Assembly: GCA_031426815.1 (NCBI GenBank)
Contig: JASJPG010000015.1
Span: 1-64,000, forward strand
Length of the DNA: 64,000 nucleotides
Direction: 5' to 3'
Source: PFJX01 sp031426815
GTDB taxonomy: Bacteria > Pseudomonadota > Gammaproteobacteria > Burkholderiales > Thiobacillaceae
The position numbers were made by a program, and so were the translations under genes. Each line of letters opens with the position of its first letter. The first letter of the stretch is position 1. Below, in pieces: positions 1 to 8,921 of this stretch. The notes below the pieces were generated by a model. That model had not been told where the DNA came from. It searched no databases and saw only the letters and a list, made by a program, of their open reading frames with translations.

Positions 1-440
1 GGAAAGGGCGCTTGGCCATTCCCGCGCGCTACCGTGAGCGTCTGGCTACGCAATGTGGCGGCCACCTCATGCTCACGGCAGACCCGACCAACGGCTGTCT
101 GCTGCTTTACCCCTACCCAGAATTCGAAGCCCTTGAGCGCCAGATCAACAGCCTGCCCGGCTTCCATCCGCTGACGCAGCAATTGAAGTTCGTCGTGGTC
201 GGCTCGGCGGAAGAAGTGGAACCGGATAGCGCCGGGCGCATCCTGATTCCGCCGCTGCTGCGCAAGTTCGCCGTACTGGAGAAATCCGTCGTGCTGGTCG
301 GCCAGGGCAACAAATTCCAGGTCTGGCAGGAAGCCGCCTGGCAAGCCAAGTTCGACGCCTCCGCGCAACTGCCGGAAATGCTCATCAGTGCCGCGCGGGA
401 CGGCACCTTGCCGGAGGAACTCAAGGGCTTTTCGTTGTGA
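1..440 (+). CDS. mraZ: MraZ, transcriptional regulator of the dcw cluster (5' end cut by window)
   Basis: The frame is already open at the window edge. The first visible codons read K-G-R-L-A-I-P-A-R-Y-R, the conserved core of the first AbrB-like repeat of MraZ, so only about a dozen N-terminal residues are missing. The TTG at position 12 is therefore internal, not a start. A second repeat with the same signature (SAGRILIPPLLRKF) lies about 75 residues in, as in the family. MraZ is a DNA-binding protein that regulates its own dcw operon, and its place directly before rsmH is the canonical one. The stop overlaps the rsmH start (GTGA). Confidence 0.95.
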   Translation, partial: KGRLAIPARYRERLATQCGGHLMLTADPTNGCLLLYPYPEFEALERQINSLPGFHPLTQQLKFVVVGSAEEVEPDSAGRILIPPLLRKFAVLEKSVVLVGQGNKFQVWQEAAWQAKFDASAQLPEMLISAARDGTLPEELKGFSL

Positions 441-1474
441 GCGGGGGGGCGCATGACCGCGGCCGGGCCGACCCAAGGCGGTCATTGAGCCCCCTCGGGG
501 GGCAGCGAGATGAAGTTGCGAGCGTGGGGGCGCACATCTCCGTCCTGCTGGAAGGGGCGGTGGATGCACTGAACATTCGTCCGGACGGCGTCTATGTCGA
601 TGCCACCTTCGGGCGCGGCGGACACAGCCGGGAAATCCTGAGCCGGCTGGGTCCGACCGGGAAATTGATCGCGCTGGACCGCGATCCGCAGGCAGTGGCT
701 GCGGCGGCAGGAATACAGGATGCGCGGCTGCACATGGTGCATGCCGCGTTTTCAAAGTTGTCGGAAGTATTGGAAGAACTGCAAATCGAGTCGGTGGATG
801 GCGTGTTGTTCGATCTGGGCGTGTCCAGCCCGCAACTGGACGATGCGGCGCGGGGCTTCAGTTTTCGCTTCGATGCCCCGCTCGATATGCGCATGGACAC
901 CAGCCAGGGCATGACCGCGGCGGAGTGGTTGAACCAGGCGGACGAAAAGGAGATTGCACAAGTTGTCTGGAACTATGGCGAGGAGCGGTTTGCTAGACAG
1001 GTTGCGCGGGCGCTTGTTAAAGCGCGCGCGCTCGCTCCAATCGCCACGACCCGACAGTTGGCCAGTATCGTCGCCACTGCCGTGCGCACGCGTGAGCGTG
1101 GCCAGGACCCGGCGACGCGCACCTTTCAAGCTGTGCGGATTTTCATTAACCGCGAGCTTGAGGAAATCGAAACGGCGTTGCCGCAAGCGGTGGCTGCCCT
1201 GAAACCGGGCGGACGCCTGGTGGTCATCAGTTTTCACTCATTGGAAGATCGAATGACGAAACGGTTCATGCGCGACGAAGCGGAAGGGGAACGGGTTCCA
1301 CCCGAGATTCCCGTGACCGCCGACGCTCTGCGCGGCGGCCGTTTGCATCTGGTCGGCAAGGCGATCAAACCGGACCATTACGAGTGTTCGGCGAATCCGC
1401 GTGCGCGCAGCGCCACCATGCGTGTGGCTGAACGCAGCAACGAAGCGGGCTGGAGAGGCGAATGGTCAAGCTGA
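437..1474 (+). CDS. rsmH: 16S rRNA (cytosine1402-N4)-methyltransferase RsmH/MraW
   Basis: RsmH methylates N4 of C1402 in 16S rRNA using S-adenosylmethionine. Family homology begins at residue 33 (H-I-S-V-L-L) and includes the SAM loop DATFGRGGHS (residues 55-64) and the late motif SFHSLEDRMTKRF. The GTG at 437 overlaps the mraZ stop, which suggests translational coupling, but residues 1-29 are encoded by a dispersed repeat and resemble no RsmH N-terminus. An in-frame GTG at 524 would give a normal-length protein of 316 residues. Neither start has a strong ribosome site. The identity is certain and the start is not. Confidence 0.95.
   Translation: MSGGAHDRGRADPRRSLSPLGGQRDEVASVGAHISVLLEGAVDALNIRPDGVYVDATFGRGGHSREILSRLGPTGKLIALDRDPQAVAAAAGIQDARLHMVHAAFSKLSEVLEELQIESVDGVLFDLGVSSPQLDDAARGFSFRFDAPLDMRMDTSQGMTAAEWLNQADEKEIAQVVWNYGEERFARQVARALVKARALAPIATTRQLASIVATAVRTRERGQDPATRTFQAVRIFINRELEEIETALPQAVAALKPGGRLVVISFHSLEDRMTKRFMRDEAEGERVPPEIPVTADALRGGRLHLVGKAIKPDHYECSANPRARSATMRVAERSNEAGWRGEWSS
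459..531. repeat. Dispersed GC-rich repeat inside the rsmH 5' end
   Basis: This block contains GCCGGGCCGACCCAAGG followed by CTCGGGGGGCAGCG and a GCGTGGGGGC tail. The first two blocks recur in the same order in the gap between the hyfF and hyfE homologues (63281-63403), as GCCGGGCCGCCCCAAGG and CTCGGGGGGCAGCG. The middle contains a CCCCCTCGGGGGG palindrome. It looks like an intergenic repeat that sits between the GTG start of rsmH and the first conserved codons. The edges are approximate. Confidence 0.7.
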
Positions 1475-1734
1475 ACCTGATGCTGACCCTGGCGCTGGTC
1501 GCAGTCGCCCTTTCCGTCGTCTCCGCGCGCCACCAGGCGCGCAAATTGTTTGTGACGTTGCAGTCCGAACAAGCGCACGCCCGCGACCTCGAAGTCGAGT
1601 GGGGCCAACTGCAACTGGAAATCTCCACCTGGCTGATGCACAACCGAGTCGAGGAAGTCGCGCGCGGCCGCCTGCACATGGTCATCCCGGAAGCGGGCCG
1701 CATCTACGTGCTGCAGAAGGGCGCGCAGCCATGA
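1462..1734 (+). CDS. ftsL: Cell division protein FtsL
   Basis: A 90-residue bitopic membrane protein of the divisome, forming the FtsQ-FtsB-FtsL subcomplex that activates FtsW-FtsI. It has a short cytoplasmic start (MVKLN), one hydrophobic segment at about residues 5-20, and a periplasmic heptad-like region ending in the family motif RVEEVARGRLHMVIP. Size and position between rsmH and ftsI are typical. It overlaps the end of rsmH by 13 bases and its stop overlaps the ftsI start (ATGA). Confidence 0.93.
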   Translation: MVKLNLMLTLALVAVALSVVSARHQARKLFVTLQSEQAHARDLEVEWGQLQLEISTWLMHNRVEEVARGRLHMVIPEAGRIYVLQKGAQP

Positions 1735-3536
1735 GCCAACCCGCGATTAATCAGCCACCGCGCACCGCTGCATCGCGCGGCGGCGCCATGCACGCCCTGG
1801 GCCGAGCCGGCAGCGTGCACCCGCTGCTGCGCCTCGACCTGCAACGCTGGCGCGCCCGCCTGACCCTGGGCCTGCTGTTCGCCGGTTTTGTCTCGCTGTC
1901 GGCGCGCGCCGTGTATCTGCAGGTCTGGCAAAGCGACTTCCTGACCAACCAGGGCGAAAAGCGCGCCCAGCGCATCGCGCCGATTCCCGCCTATCGCGGC
2001 ATGATCACCGACCGGCGCGGCGAACCGCTGGCGGTCAGCACGCCGGTCGAAACGCTGTGGGCGAATCCGAAGGAAGCCAACCCGAGCGCCACCCAGATTC
2101 AGGCGCTGGCGCACATCCTGGACAAGAATCCGGACCAGATCGCGGCGCTGTTCGCCGACAAAAAGAAAGGCTTCGTCTACGTCGAGCGGTTGCTCGAACC
2201 GGCCAAGGCGGAACAGGCGAGGGCGCTCAAGATCGCCGGCCTGCACAGCAAACCGGCGTACCGGCGTTATTACCCGGGCGGTGAAGTCACCAGCCACGTC
2301 CTCGGCATCACCGATGTCGAAGACAACGGCCAGGAAGGCCTGGAACTGGCCTACCAGTCCTGGCTCACCGGCGAACCCGGCGCCCAGCGCGTCGTGAAGG
2401 ATCGCCCCGGCAACGTGGTCGAAGTGCTGGAACGCCTGAAGGCGCCCAAGCCGGGGCGCGATCTGGCGCTGTCGCTGAACCAGCACATCCAGTATCTGGC
2501 CTATCGCGAACTCAACGACGCCGTCACCCTGAACAATGCCCGCGCCGGTTCGGTCGTGGTGCTCGACGCGCGTACCGGCGAAATTCTGGCGATGGCCAAC
2601 ACGCCGGGCTTCAATCCCAACAGCCGCAGCACGTTCGCCGCCGATCGACTGCGCAACCGGGCGGTCACCGACACGTTCGAACCCGGCTCGACGATGAAGC
2701 CGCTGTTCGTCGCGGCGGCGCTGGATGCCGGCGTAGTGCGGCCCGATTCGGTGATCGATACCGGTCCGGGCTGGTTCATCGTCGGCGACAAGAAAATCAC
2801 CGACACCCACCCGAAAGGCGTCATGACGCTGGGCCAGGCCGTTCAGGTATCCAGCAACGTCGCCGTCGCCAAGATCGCCCTGGAAACCCGTAGCGAGGAT
2901 TACTGGCGTCTGTTGTCGCGCGCCGGCATCGGCGCGCCGCCCAGATCCGGCATGCCGGGCGAAGTGAACGGGCGCTTGCGCCCGTTTGCCACCTGGCGGC
3001 CGATCGAAAAAGCCACCATGGCATTCGGCCACGGCCTGTCGCTCAGCCTGCTGCAACTGGCGCATGCCTACACCGCCTTTGCCAACGACGGCATCATGCC
3101 GCAACTCACCGCGCTGCGGCGTGAAGGTGCCGCCGCCGGCACACGGGTGATGAGCGCGGCAAGCGCGGCCCAGATCCTGCAAATGCTGGAATTGGTGACC
3201 GCGGATGGCGGCACCGCACCGATGGCGCGCGTCGCCGGTTATCGCGTCGCCGGCAAGACCGGCACCGCGCACAAGTTCCTCAACGGCAGTTACGACGGCA
3301 AAGCCTATATCAGCTCCTTCGTCGGCCTCGCCCCCGCCTCCGACCCGCGCCTGGTCGTAGCGGTAATGATCGACGAACCGAACGGCCGCGAATACTACGG
3401 CGGCCTGATCGCCGCGCCGGTGTTCTCGAAAGTGATGTCCGGCGCGTTGCGCTTCATGGCGCTGCCGCCCGATGCGCCATTCGACCGCACCAGCGCGCCG
3501 CCCGGCGAAGCGCCCGTGGTGCCGGAGTCGATATGA
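1731..3536 (+). CDS. ftsI: Septal peptidoglycan transpeptidase FtsI (PBP3)
   Basis: A class B penicillin-binding protein of 601 residues that crosslinks septal peptidoglycan together with FtsW. The ATG at 1731 overlaps the ftsL stop. The open frame extends further upstream, but that stretch is antisense-like and not conserved. One transmembrane segment (about residues 40-60) is followed by the PBP dimerisation domain and the transpeptidase domain. The catalytic set is complete: S320-T-M-K323 with the nucleophile serine, S374-S-N376 and K509-T-G511. The stop overlaps the murE start. Confidence 0.97.
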   Translation: MSQPAINQPPRTAASRGGAMHALGRAGSVHPLLRLDLQRWRARLTLGLLFAGFVSLSARAVYLQVWQSDFLTNQGEKRAQRIAPIPAYRGMITDRRGEPLAVSTPVETLWANPKEANPSATQIQALAHILDKNPDQIAALFADKKKGFVYVERLLEPAKAEQARALKIAGLHSKPAYRRYYPGGEVTSHVLGITDVEDNGQEGLELAYQSWLTGEPGAQRVVKDRPGNVVEVLERLKAPKPGRDLALSLNQHIQYLAYRELNDAVTLNNARAGSVVVLDARTGEILAMANTPGFNPNSRSTFAADRLRNRAVTDTFEPGSTMKPLFVAAALDAGVVRPDSVIDTGPGWFIVGDKKITDTHPKGVMTLGQAVQVSSNVAVAKIALETRSEDYWRLLSRAGIGAPPRSGMPGEVNGRLRPFATWRPIEKATMAFGHGLSLSLLQLAHAYTAFANDGIMPQLTALRREGAAAGTRVMSAASAAQILQMLELVTADGGTAPMARVAGYRVAGKTGTAHKFLNGSYDGKAYISSFVGLAPASDPRLVVAVMIDEPNGREYYGGLIAAPVFSKVMSGALRFMALPPDAPFDRTSAPPGEAPVVPESI

Positions 3537-5023
3537 ACACGAGTCTGAACAGCGTCAGCGAACTGGTCGCCATCCTGCGCGAAATCGCACCGACGGCGCG
3601 CGGCATGAGCGCCGACAGCCGCCGCATCGGGCCGGGCGACATCTTCCTCGCCCACCCGGGTGCGACGCATGACGGACGCAGCCACATTGCCGCCGCCGTC
3701 CATGCCGGCGCGGCTGCCATCGTCTGGGAGCCGGAAGGCTATGCCTGGCAAGCCGAATGGCGCGCGCCGCATCTGCCCGTCGCCAATCTGAAAACACGCG
3801 CCGCCGAACTGGCGGCAGCCTGGTACGGGCAGCCCTCGGCGGCACTCTGGATGACCGGCATCACCGGCACCAACGGCAAGACTTCGGTTGCACAGTGGCT
3901 GGCGGCATCGTTCAGCGAACTCGGCCGCAAGACCGCCGCCATCGGCACGCTCGGCAACGGCTTTCCCGGGCAATTGCATACCGCAAGCCACACCACCCCC
4001 GACCCGGTCAGCCTGCAACATCTGCTGGCGGACTATCTTGCAGCGGGCGCGGCGGGTGTGGCGATGGAAGTGTCCTCACACGGACTCGATCAGGGCCGCG
4101 TCGACGGCGTCGCCTTTGATGTCGCGGTGTTCACCAACCTGTCACGCGACCACCTCGATTACCACGGCGACATGGAAAGCTATGGTGCCGCCAAGGCGCG
4201 CCTGTTCCAGTGGCCGGGCCTGCAAGCGGCCGTGATCAACGCCGATGACACATTGGGCGCGGCGCTGATTGCGCAGCGCAGCAGTGCTGCGCGGGTACTC
4301 GGTTACGGCCTCGCATCCGGCGAATTGCGCGCCGAACGGTTTCAAGCCGACCGTCACGGCCTGCACATGGAAATCGTCTCGCCCTGGGGCCGCGGCCAGC
4401 TCGATTCGCCGTTGCTGGGCGAATTCAACGCCTACAACCTGCTCGCCGTGCTCGGGGCGCTGCTAGTCAGTGATGTGCCGCTGGATACCGCATTGACCGC
4501 GCTGGCCAAGCTGCAGCCCGTTGCGGGCCGTATGCAGCGGGTGGAAGCGGCTGCGGACGCCCCCACCGTCATCATCGATTTCGCCCACACGCCGGATGCG
4601 CTCGATAAGGTATTGCGCGCACTGAAACCACTCACCTCGGGCAGGCTGATCTGCGTGTTCGGCTGCGGCGGCGGGCGCGATACCGGCAAACGGCCGTTGA
4701 TGGGTGCGGCGGTTGCGGCGCACACCGAACATGCCATCGTCACCAGCGACAACCCGCGCAACGAAGACCCGGCGCAAATCATCGCCGGCATCCTGAGTGG
4801 CATGCCGCCTAACCAGAATGTCATTCCCGATCGCCGCGCCGCGATCAGCGCCGCCATTCTGAATGCCGCGCCGGAAGACATCGTCGTGCTGGCCGGCAAG
4901 GGACACGAGGATTACCAGGAAATCCACGGCGTCAAACACCCGTTCTCCGATCTCGTCGAAGCCCGCCTGGCGTTGGTGACGCGATCTGCAAATCAAGCAA
5001 GGAATCCAGATGCATCTGCATGA
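3533..5023 (+). CDS. murE: UDP-MurNAc-tripeptide synthetase MurE (meso-diaminopimelate adding)
   Basis: A cytoplasmic ATP-dependent ligase of 496 residues that adds the third stem-peptide residue. The Mur-ligase P-loop GITGTNGKTS is at about residues 110-119. The motif D406-N-P-R409 marks enzymes that use meso-diaminopimelate instead of lysine, so the peptidoglycan is of the Gram-negative type. The C-terminal lid domain carries GKGHEDYQ. It overlaps ftsI upstream by four bases and murF downstream by 14 bases. Confidence 0.96.
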   Translation: MNTSLNSVSELVAILREIAPTARGMSADSRRIGPGDIFLAHPGATHDGRSHIAAAVHAGAAAIVWEPEGYAWQAEWRAPHLPVANLKTRAAELAAAWYGQPSAALWMTGITGTNGKTSVAQWLAASFSELGRKTAAIGTLGNGFPGQLHTASHTTPDPVSLQHLLADYLAAGAAGVAMEVSSHGLDQGRVDGVAFDVAVFTNLSRDHLDYHGDMESYGAAKARLFQWPGLQAAVINADDTLGAALIAQRSSAARVLGYGLASGELRAERFQADRHGLHMEIVSPWGRGQLDSPLLGEFNAYNLLAVLGALLVSDVPLDTALTALAKLQPVAGRMQRVEAAADAPTVIIDFAHTPDALDKVLRALKPLTSGRLICVFGCGGGRDTGKRPLMGAAVAAHTEHAIVTSDNPRNEDPAQIIAGILSGMPPNQNVIPDRRAAISAAILNAAPEDIVVLAGKGHEDYQEIHGVKHPFSDLVEARLALVTRSANQARNPDASA

Positions 5024-6350
5024 AGCCGCCCTCGCCATCGATGCGCAAGCCGTCGGGGCTGACGTGGCGATCACGGCCGTCTCCACCGACAGCCGCAACC
5101 TGCCAGCAGGTTGCCTGTTCGTGGCACTGAAAGGACCGCGTTTCGACGGTCACGCCTATGCCGCCAAGGCGCTGGAACAAGGCGCGGCGGCGGTGATGGT
5201 GAATGCCTCCGCACAATTGAATGTCAGTCCCGCACTGGTGGTCGACGACACGTTGCAGGCACTCGGTCGGCTGGCCGGCTGGCATCGTGGACAAATGCCG
5301 GCAAAAGTGGGTGCCATCACCGGCAGCAACGGCAAGACCACGGTGAAGGAAATGCTCGCCTCAATTCTGGCCGTCGAAGCCGGCACCGAAGCCGTGCTGG
5401 CCACCGCCGGCAATCTCAACAACGACATCGGCATGCCGCTGACCCTGTTGAAACTGACGCCGGCGCACCGCTACGCCGCCATTGAAATGGGCATGAATCA
5501 TCCCGGCGAAATCGACTATCTGACCCGGATCGCGCGACCCGATGTCGCGCTGGTCAACAACGCGTTGCGCGCGCACCTGGAAGGCTTGGGCAGCATCGAA
5601 GCGGTCGCCCGCGCCAAGGGCGAAATCTATGCCGGCCTGCAGGACGACGGCATCGCCATCGTAAACGCCGACGACCCGCATGCCGACCTCTGGCGCGGCC
5701 TGGCCGGCAGCCACAAGGTGATGAGTTTCGGCTTTGCCGAAAATGCCGATGTGCGCATCCTGCCGGGCGCGCAACTGGCCCTGCAAACGCCGCAAGGCCG
5801 CATCGAAGCGACGCTGCAGATTCCCGGCGAACACAACCTAAGCAATGCTGCCGCCGCCGCGAGTCTGGCGCTGGCGCTGGGCATCGCCCCGGCATCGATT
5901 TCGCAGGGGCTGGCCAGTTGCAGCGGCATCAAGGGCCGTCTGCAAGCGCACGCCTGCATCCTCGGCGCGAGCTTGATCGACGACACCTACAACGCCAATC
6001 CCGATTCCGTACTGGCCGCCATCCAGGTGCTGGCAGCGCGACCCGGCACCCGCATCCTGGTGCTGGGCGACATGGGCGAACTTGGCCCGAACGCCGCCGA
6101 ACTACATCGCGAAGTCGGCGAACGCGCCAAAGCCGCCGGCATCGACCGGCTGCTCTGCCTGGGCGAATTAACGTTGAACACGGTCACCGCCTTCGGCCAG
6201 GGCGCGATGCATTTCGAACGGATCGAGGAACTGCTGGCCGAAATCGAATGCGCGCTTGCGCCGGACGTGACTGTGCTGGTCAAGGGCTCTCGCTTCATGC
6301 AGATGGAACGCGTGGTGAAGTCATTCGTGGAGACGCAGATATGTTATTGA
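5010..6350 (+). CDS. murF: UDP-MurNAc-pentapeptide synthetase MurF
   Basis: The last cytoplasmic ligase of stem-peptide synthesis, adding D-Ala-D-Ala to the tripeptide made by MurE. The 446 residues show the N-terminal substrate domain (VSTDSRNLPAGCLFVALKG), the central P-loop GAITGSNGKTTVKEM and the C-terminal motif VLVKGSRFMQMERVV. The start lies inside the end of murE and the stop lies inside the first codons of mraY, the tight packing seen throughout the cluster. Confidence 0.96.
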   Translation: MHLHEAALAIDAQAVGADVAITAVSTDSRNLPAGCLFVALKGPRFDGHAYAAKALEQGAAAVMVNASAQLNVSPALVVDDTLQALGRLAGWHRGQMPAKVGAITGSNGKTTVKEMLASILAVEAGTEAVLATAGNLNNDIGMPLTLLKLTPAHRYAAIEMGMNHPGEIDYLTRIARPDVALVNNALRAHLEGLGSIEAVARAKGEIYAGLQDDGIAIVNADDPHADLWRGLAGSHKVMSFGFAENADVRILPGAQLALQTPQGRIEATLQIPGEHNLSNAAAAASLALALGIAPASISQGLASCSGIKGRLQAHACILGASLIDDTYNANPDSVLAAIQVLAARPGTRILVLGDMGELGPNAAELHREVGERAKAAGIDRLLCLGELTLNTVTAFGQGAMHFERIEELLAEIECALAPDVTVLVKGSRFMQMERVVKSFVETQICY

Positions 6351-7426
6351 TGCTCGCCCAGTGGCTCGGCCACGACATCCGCGCCTTCAACGTGTTCCAG
6401 TACATCACGCTGCGCGGCGTGCTGGCCGCGCTGACCGCGCTGCTGATCTCCTTCGTGCTCGGCCCGGCCATGATCCGCAAGCTGACCGAACTGAAGGTCG
6501 GCCAGCCGGTGCGCGACGACGGTCCGCAAACGCATCTGGTCAAGGCCGGCACGCCGACCATGGGCGGCGCGTTGATCCTGGCTTCGATCACGATCACCAC
6601 GTTGTTGTGGGCCGACCTGACCAACCGTTATGTCTGGATTTCGCTGCTGACGCTGGTCGGTTTCGGCGCCATCGGCTGGGTCGACGACTGGCGCAAGGTG
6701 GTGGAAAAGAATCCGCGCGGCCTCGCCTCGCGCTGGAAGTATTTCTGGCAATCGGTCATCGCCGCCGCCATCGCGGCCTGGCTGGCCTGGTCGGCGCATC
6801 TGCCGGCGCAGACCGAACTGATCGTGCCGTTCTTCAAGCACATCGTGATGCCGTTGGGCGTCGCCGGCTTCGTCGTGCTGGCCTACTTCGTCATCGTCGG
6901 CACCAGCAACGCGGTCAACCTGACCGACGGCGCCGACGGCCTCGCCATCCTGCCCACCGTCATGGTCGCCGGCGCGCTGGCGATCTTCGCCTACGTCGCC
7001 GGCCATGCCGTGTTCTCCCGCTATCTCGGCCTGCCGCATATCCCCGGCGCCGGTGAACTGGTGGTGTTCTGCGCCGCAATGGTCGGCGCCGGGCTGGCGT
7101 TTCTCTGGTTCAACGCCTATCCAGCCGAAGTCTTCATGGGCGACGTCGGCGCACTGGCGCTGGGCGCGGCTTTGGGTGTGGTGGCGGTCATCGTGCGGCA
7201 GGAAATCGTGCTGTTCATCATGGGCGGCGTCTTCGTCGCCGAAGCGATTTCGGTGATGCTGCAGGTCGGCTCATACAAGCTGCGCGGCAAGCGCGTATTC
7301 CTGATGGCGCCGATCCACCACCATTTCGAGAAGAAGGGCTGGAAGGAAACCCAGGTCGTCGTCCGTTTCTGGATCATCTCGATGATGCTGGTGCTCATCG
7401 GGCTGGCCTCGCTGAAGTTGAGATGA
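6341..7426 (+). CDS. mraY: Phospho-MurNAc-pentapeptide translocase MraY
   Basis: An inner-membrane enzyme that transfers phospho-MurNAc-pentapeptide to undecaprenyl phosphate, forming lipid I. The ATG at 6341 overlaps the murF end and gives 361 residues, the usual size. A longer open frame upstream is only the alternate frame of murF. About ten hydrophobic segments are visible, with the signatures NLTDGADGLA, FMGDVGALALG and the histidine motif APIHHHFEKKGW. Four bases separate its stop from the murD start. Confidence 0.97.
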   Translation: MLLMLAQWLGHDIRAFNVFQYITLRGVLAALTALLISFVLGPAMIRKLTELKVGQPVRDDGPQTHLVKAGTPTMGGALILASITITTLLWADLTNRYVWISLLTLVGFGAIGWVDDWRKVVEKNPRGLASRWKYFWQSVIAAAIAAWLAWSAHLPAQTELIVPFFKHIVMPLGVAGFVVLAYFVIVGTSNAVNLTDGADGLAILPTVMVAGALAIFAYVAGHAVFSRYLGLPHIPGAGELVVFCAAMVGAGLAFLWFNAYPAEVFMGDVGALALGAALGVVAVIVRQEIVLFIMGGVFVAEAISVMLQVGSYKLRGKRVFLMAPIHHHFEKKGWKETQVVVRFWIISMMLVLIGLASLKLR

Positions 7427-7430
7427 GCCG

Positions 7431-8921
7431 ATGAATCGACCCGCCTCCAGCTACTCCGGCCGCAAGGCTCTGGTCGTCGGCCTCGGCGACACCGGCGCAT
7501 CGTGCGTGCGCTGGCTGCTGGAGCACGACGCCACGGTGCGCGCCACCGATACGCGCGCCGAACCGCCGCATGCCCAGCATCTGCGCGAAGCCTTCCCGGA
7601 AGTGCCGCTCAGCCTGGGCGGCTTCGCCACGGCCGATTTCGACTGGGCCGATCTGATCGTGGCCAGCCCCGGCGTCGCCTTGGCGACCCCGGCGCTGCAA
7701 CACGCCATCGCGGCCGGCAAGGACGTGGTCGGCGACGTCGAGTTATTCGCGCGCGCGATCCGCGGCAGTAACGCCAAGGTCATCGCGATCACCGGTTCCA
7801 ACGGCAAGAGCACGGTCACCAGCCTGGTCGGCCACCTGTGCGCGGCGGTCGGTCTCGACACCGTGGTTGCCGGCAACATCGGCCTGCCGGTACTGGAAGC
7901 GCTGGAAAACCACGAGACCTTGGGCCGCGACCCCGACGTCTGGGTGCTGGAACTGTCCAGCTTCCAGCTCGAAACCACGTCCAGCCTGCACCCCGACGCC
8001 GCCACCGTGCTGAACATCTCGCAGGACCACATGGACCGCTATGTCGACCTGGACGCTTATGCGACGGCGAAGGCGCGCGTGTTCCACGGTGAAGGCTTGC
8101 AGGTACTCAATCGCGATGACGCGATGGTGATGGCGTTGGCGCAACCCGGCCGCGCGCAAATCAGCTTCGGCATCGACCCCGCAGCGCAAGAAAACGCCGT
8201 GCCGGTCGACTTCGGCCTGACCCGGCGCAAGGATCGGCTCTGGCTGGCTGAAGGCGCGGAGGCCTTGTTGCCGGTCGACAAGCTGCCCATCGCCGGCCTG
8301 CACAATGCCGCCAACGCCCTGGCGGCGCTGGCCCTGTGCCGCGCCATCGATCTGCCTTACGCAGGCCTGGTGCCGGCATTGAAAACATTCGAGGGCCTGC
8401 CGCACCGCGTGCAGCGCGTCGCCGAAATCGCCGGCCGCACCTTCTACGACGATTCCAAGGGCACCAATGTCGGCGCCACCGCCGCCGCCCTGCTCGGCTT
8501 CACCGTGCCGGTCGTGCTGATCGCCGGCGGCGACGGCAAGGGACAGGACTTCTCGCCGCTGCAGGAAGCGGTGAAAAACACCCGCGCAGTCGTGCAGATC
8601 GGCCGCGACGGTCCGTTGCTGGCTGCCGCCATTGGCAAGTCCTGCCCAATCCATCGCGCCGAAAGCATGCAGGAGGCGGTGCGTCTGGCCTTCGATCTGT
8701 CGCAGCCGAATGACGCCATCCTGCTATCGCCGGCCTGCGCCAGTTGGGACATGTTCCGCAATTACGCGCACCGCGCCGAGGTGTTCATCGCCGCCGTGCA
8801 AGTGCTGGCCACTCACGACAGCCAGTGCCGCCGCGTGCAGGAGCGCCGTCAGTACAGCGCCGAGGAAATTCAGCTGGAACGGCGTACGCGCCAACGCAGG
8901 ATGTCGCACCATGTTCCATAA
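7431..8921 (+). CDS. murD: UDP-MurNAc-L-alanine:D-glutamate ligase MurD
   Basis: A cytoplasmic Mur ligase that adds D-glutamate. The Rossmann-like N-terminus (ALVVGLGDTGASC), the P-loop ITGSNGKSTV and the C-terminal SPACASWDMF are intact. At 496 residues it is longer than common homologues because about 35 Arg/Gln-rich residues follow the usual end. This tail overlaps the start of ftsW by 11 bases. The tail may be tolerated read-through into the translational coupling region. No frameshift is seen. Confidence 0.96.
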   Translation: MNRPASSYSGRKALVVGLGDTGASCVRWLLEHDATVRATDTRAEPPHAQHLREAFPEVPLSLGGFATADFDWADLIVASPGVALATPALQHAIAAGKDVVGDVELFARAIRGSNAKVIAITGSNGKSTVTSLVGHLCAAVGLDTVVAGNIGLPVLEALENHETLGRDPDVWVLELSSFQLETTSSLHPDAATVLNISQDHMDRYVDLDAYATAKARVFHGEGLQVLNRDDAMVMALAQPGRAQISFGIDPAAQENAVPVDFGLTRRKDRLWLAEGAEALLPVDKLPIAGLHNAANALAALALCRAIDLPYAGLVPALKTFEGLPHRVQRVAEIAGRTFYDDSKGTNVGATAAALLGFTVPVVLIAGGDGKGQDFSPLQEAVKNTRAVVQIGRDGPLLAAAIGKSCPIHRAESMQEAVRLAFDLSQPNDAILLSPACASWDMFRNYAHRAEVFIAAVQVLATHDSQCRRVQERRQYSAEEIQLERRTRQRRMSHHVP

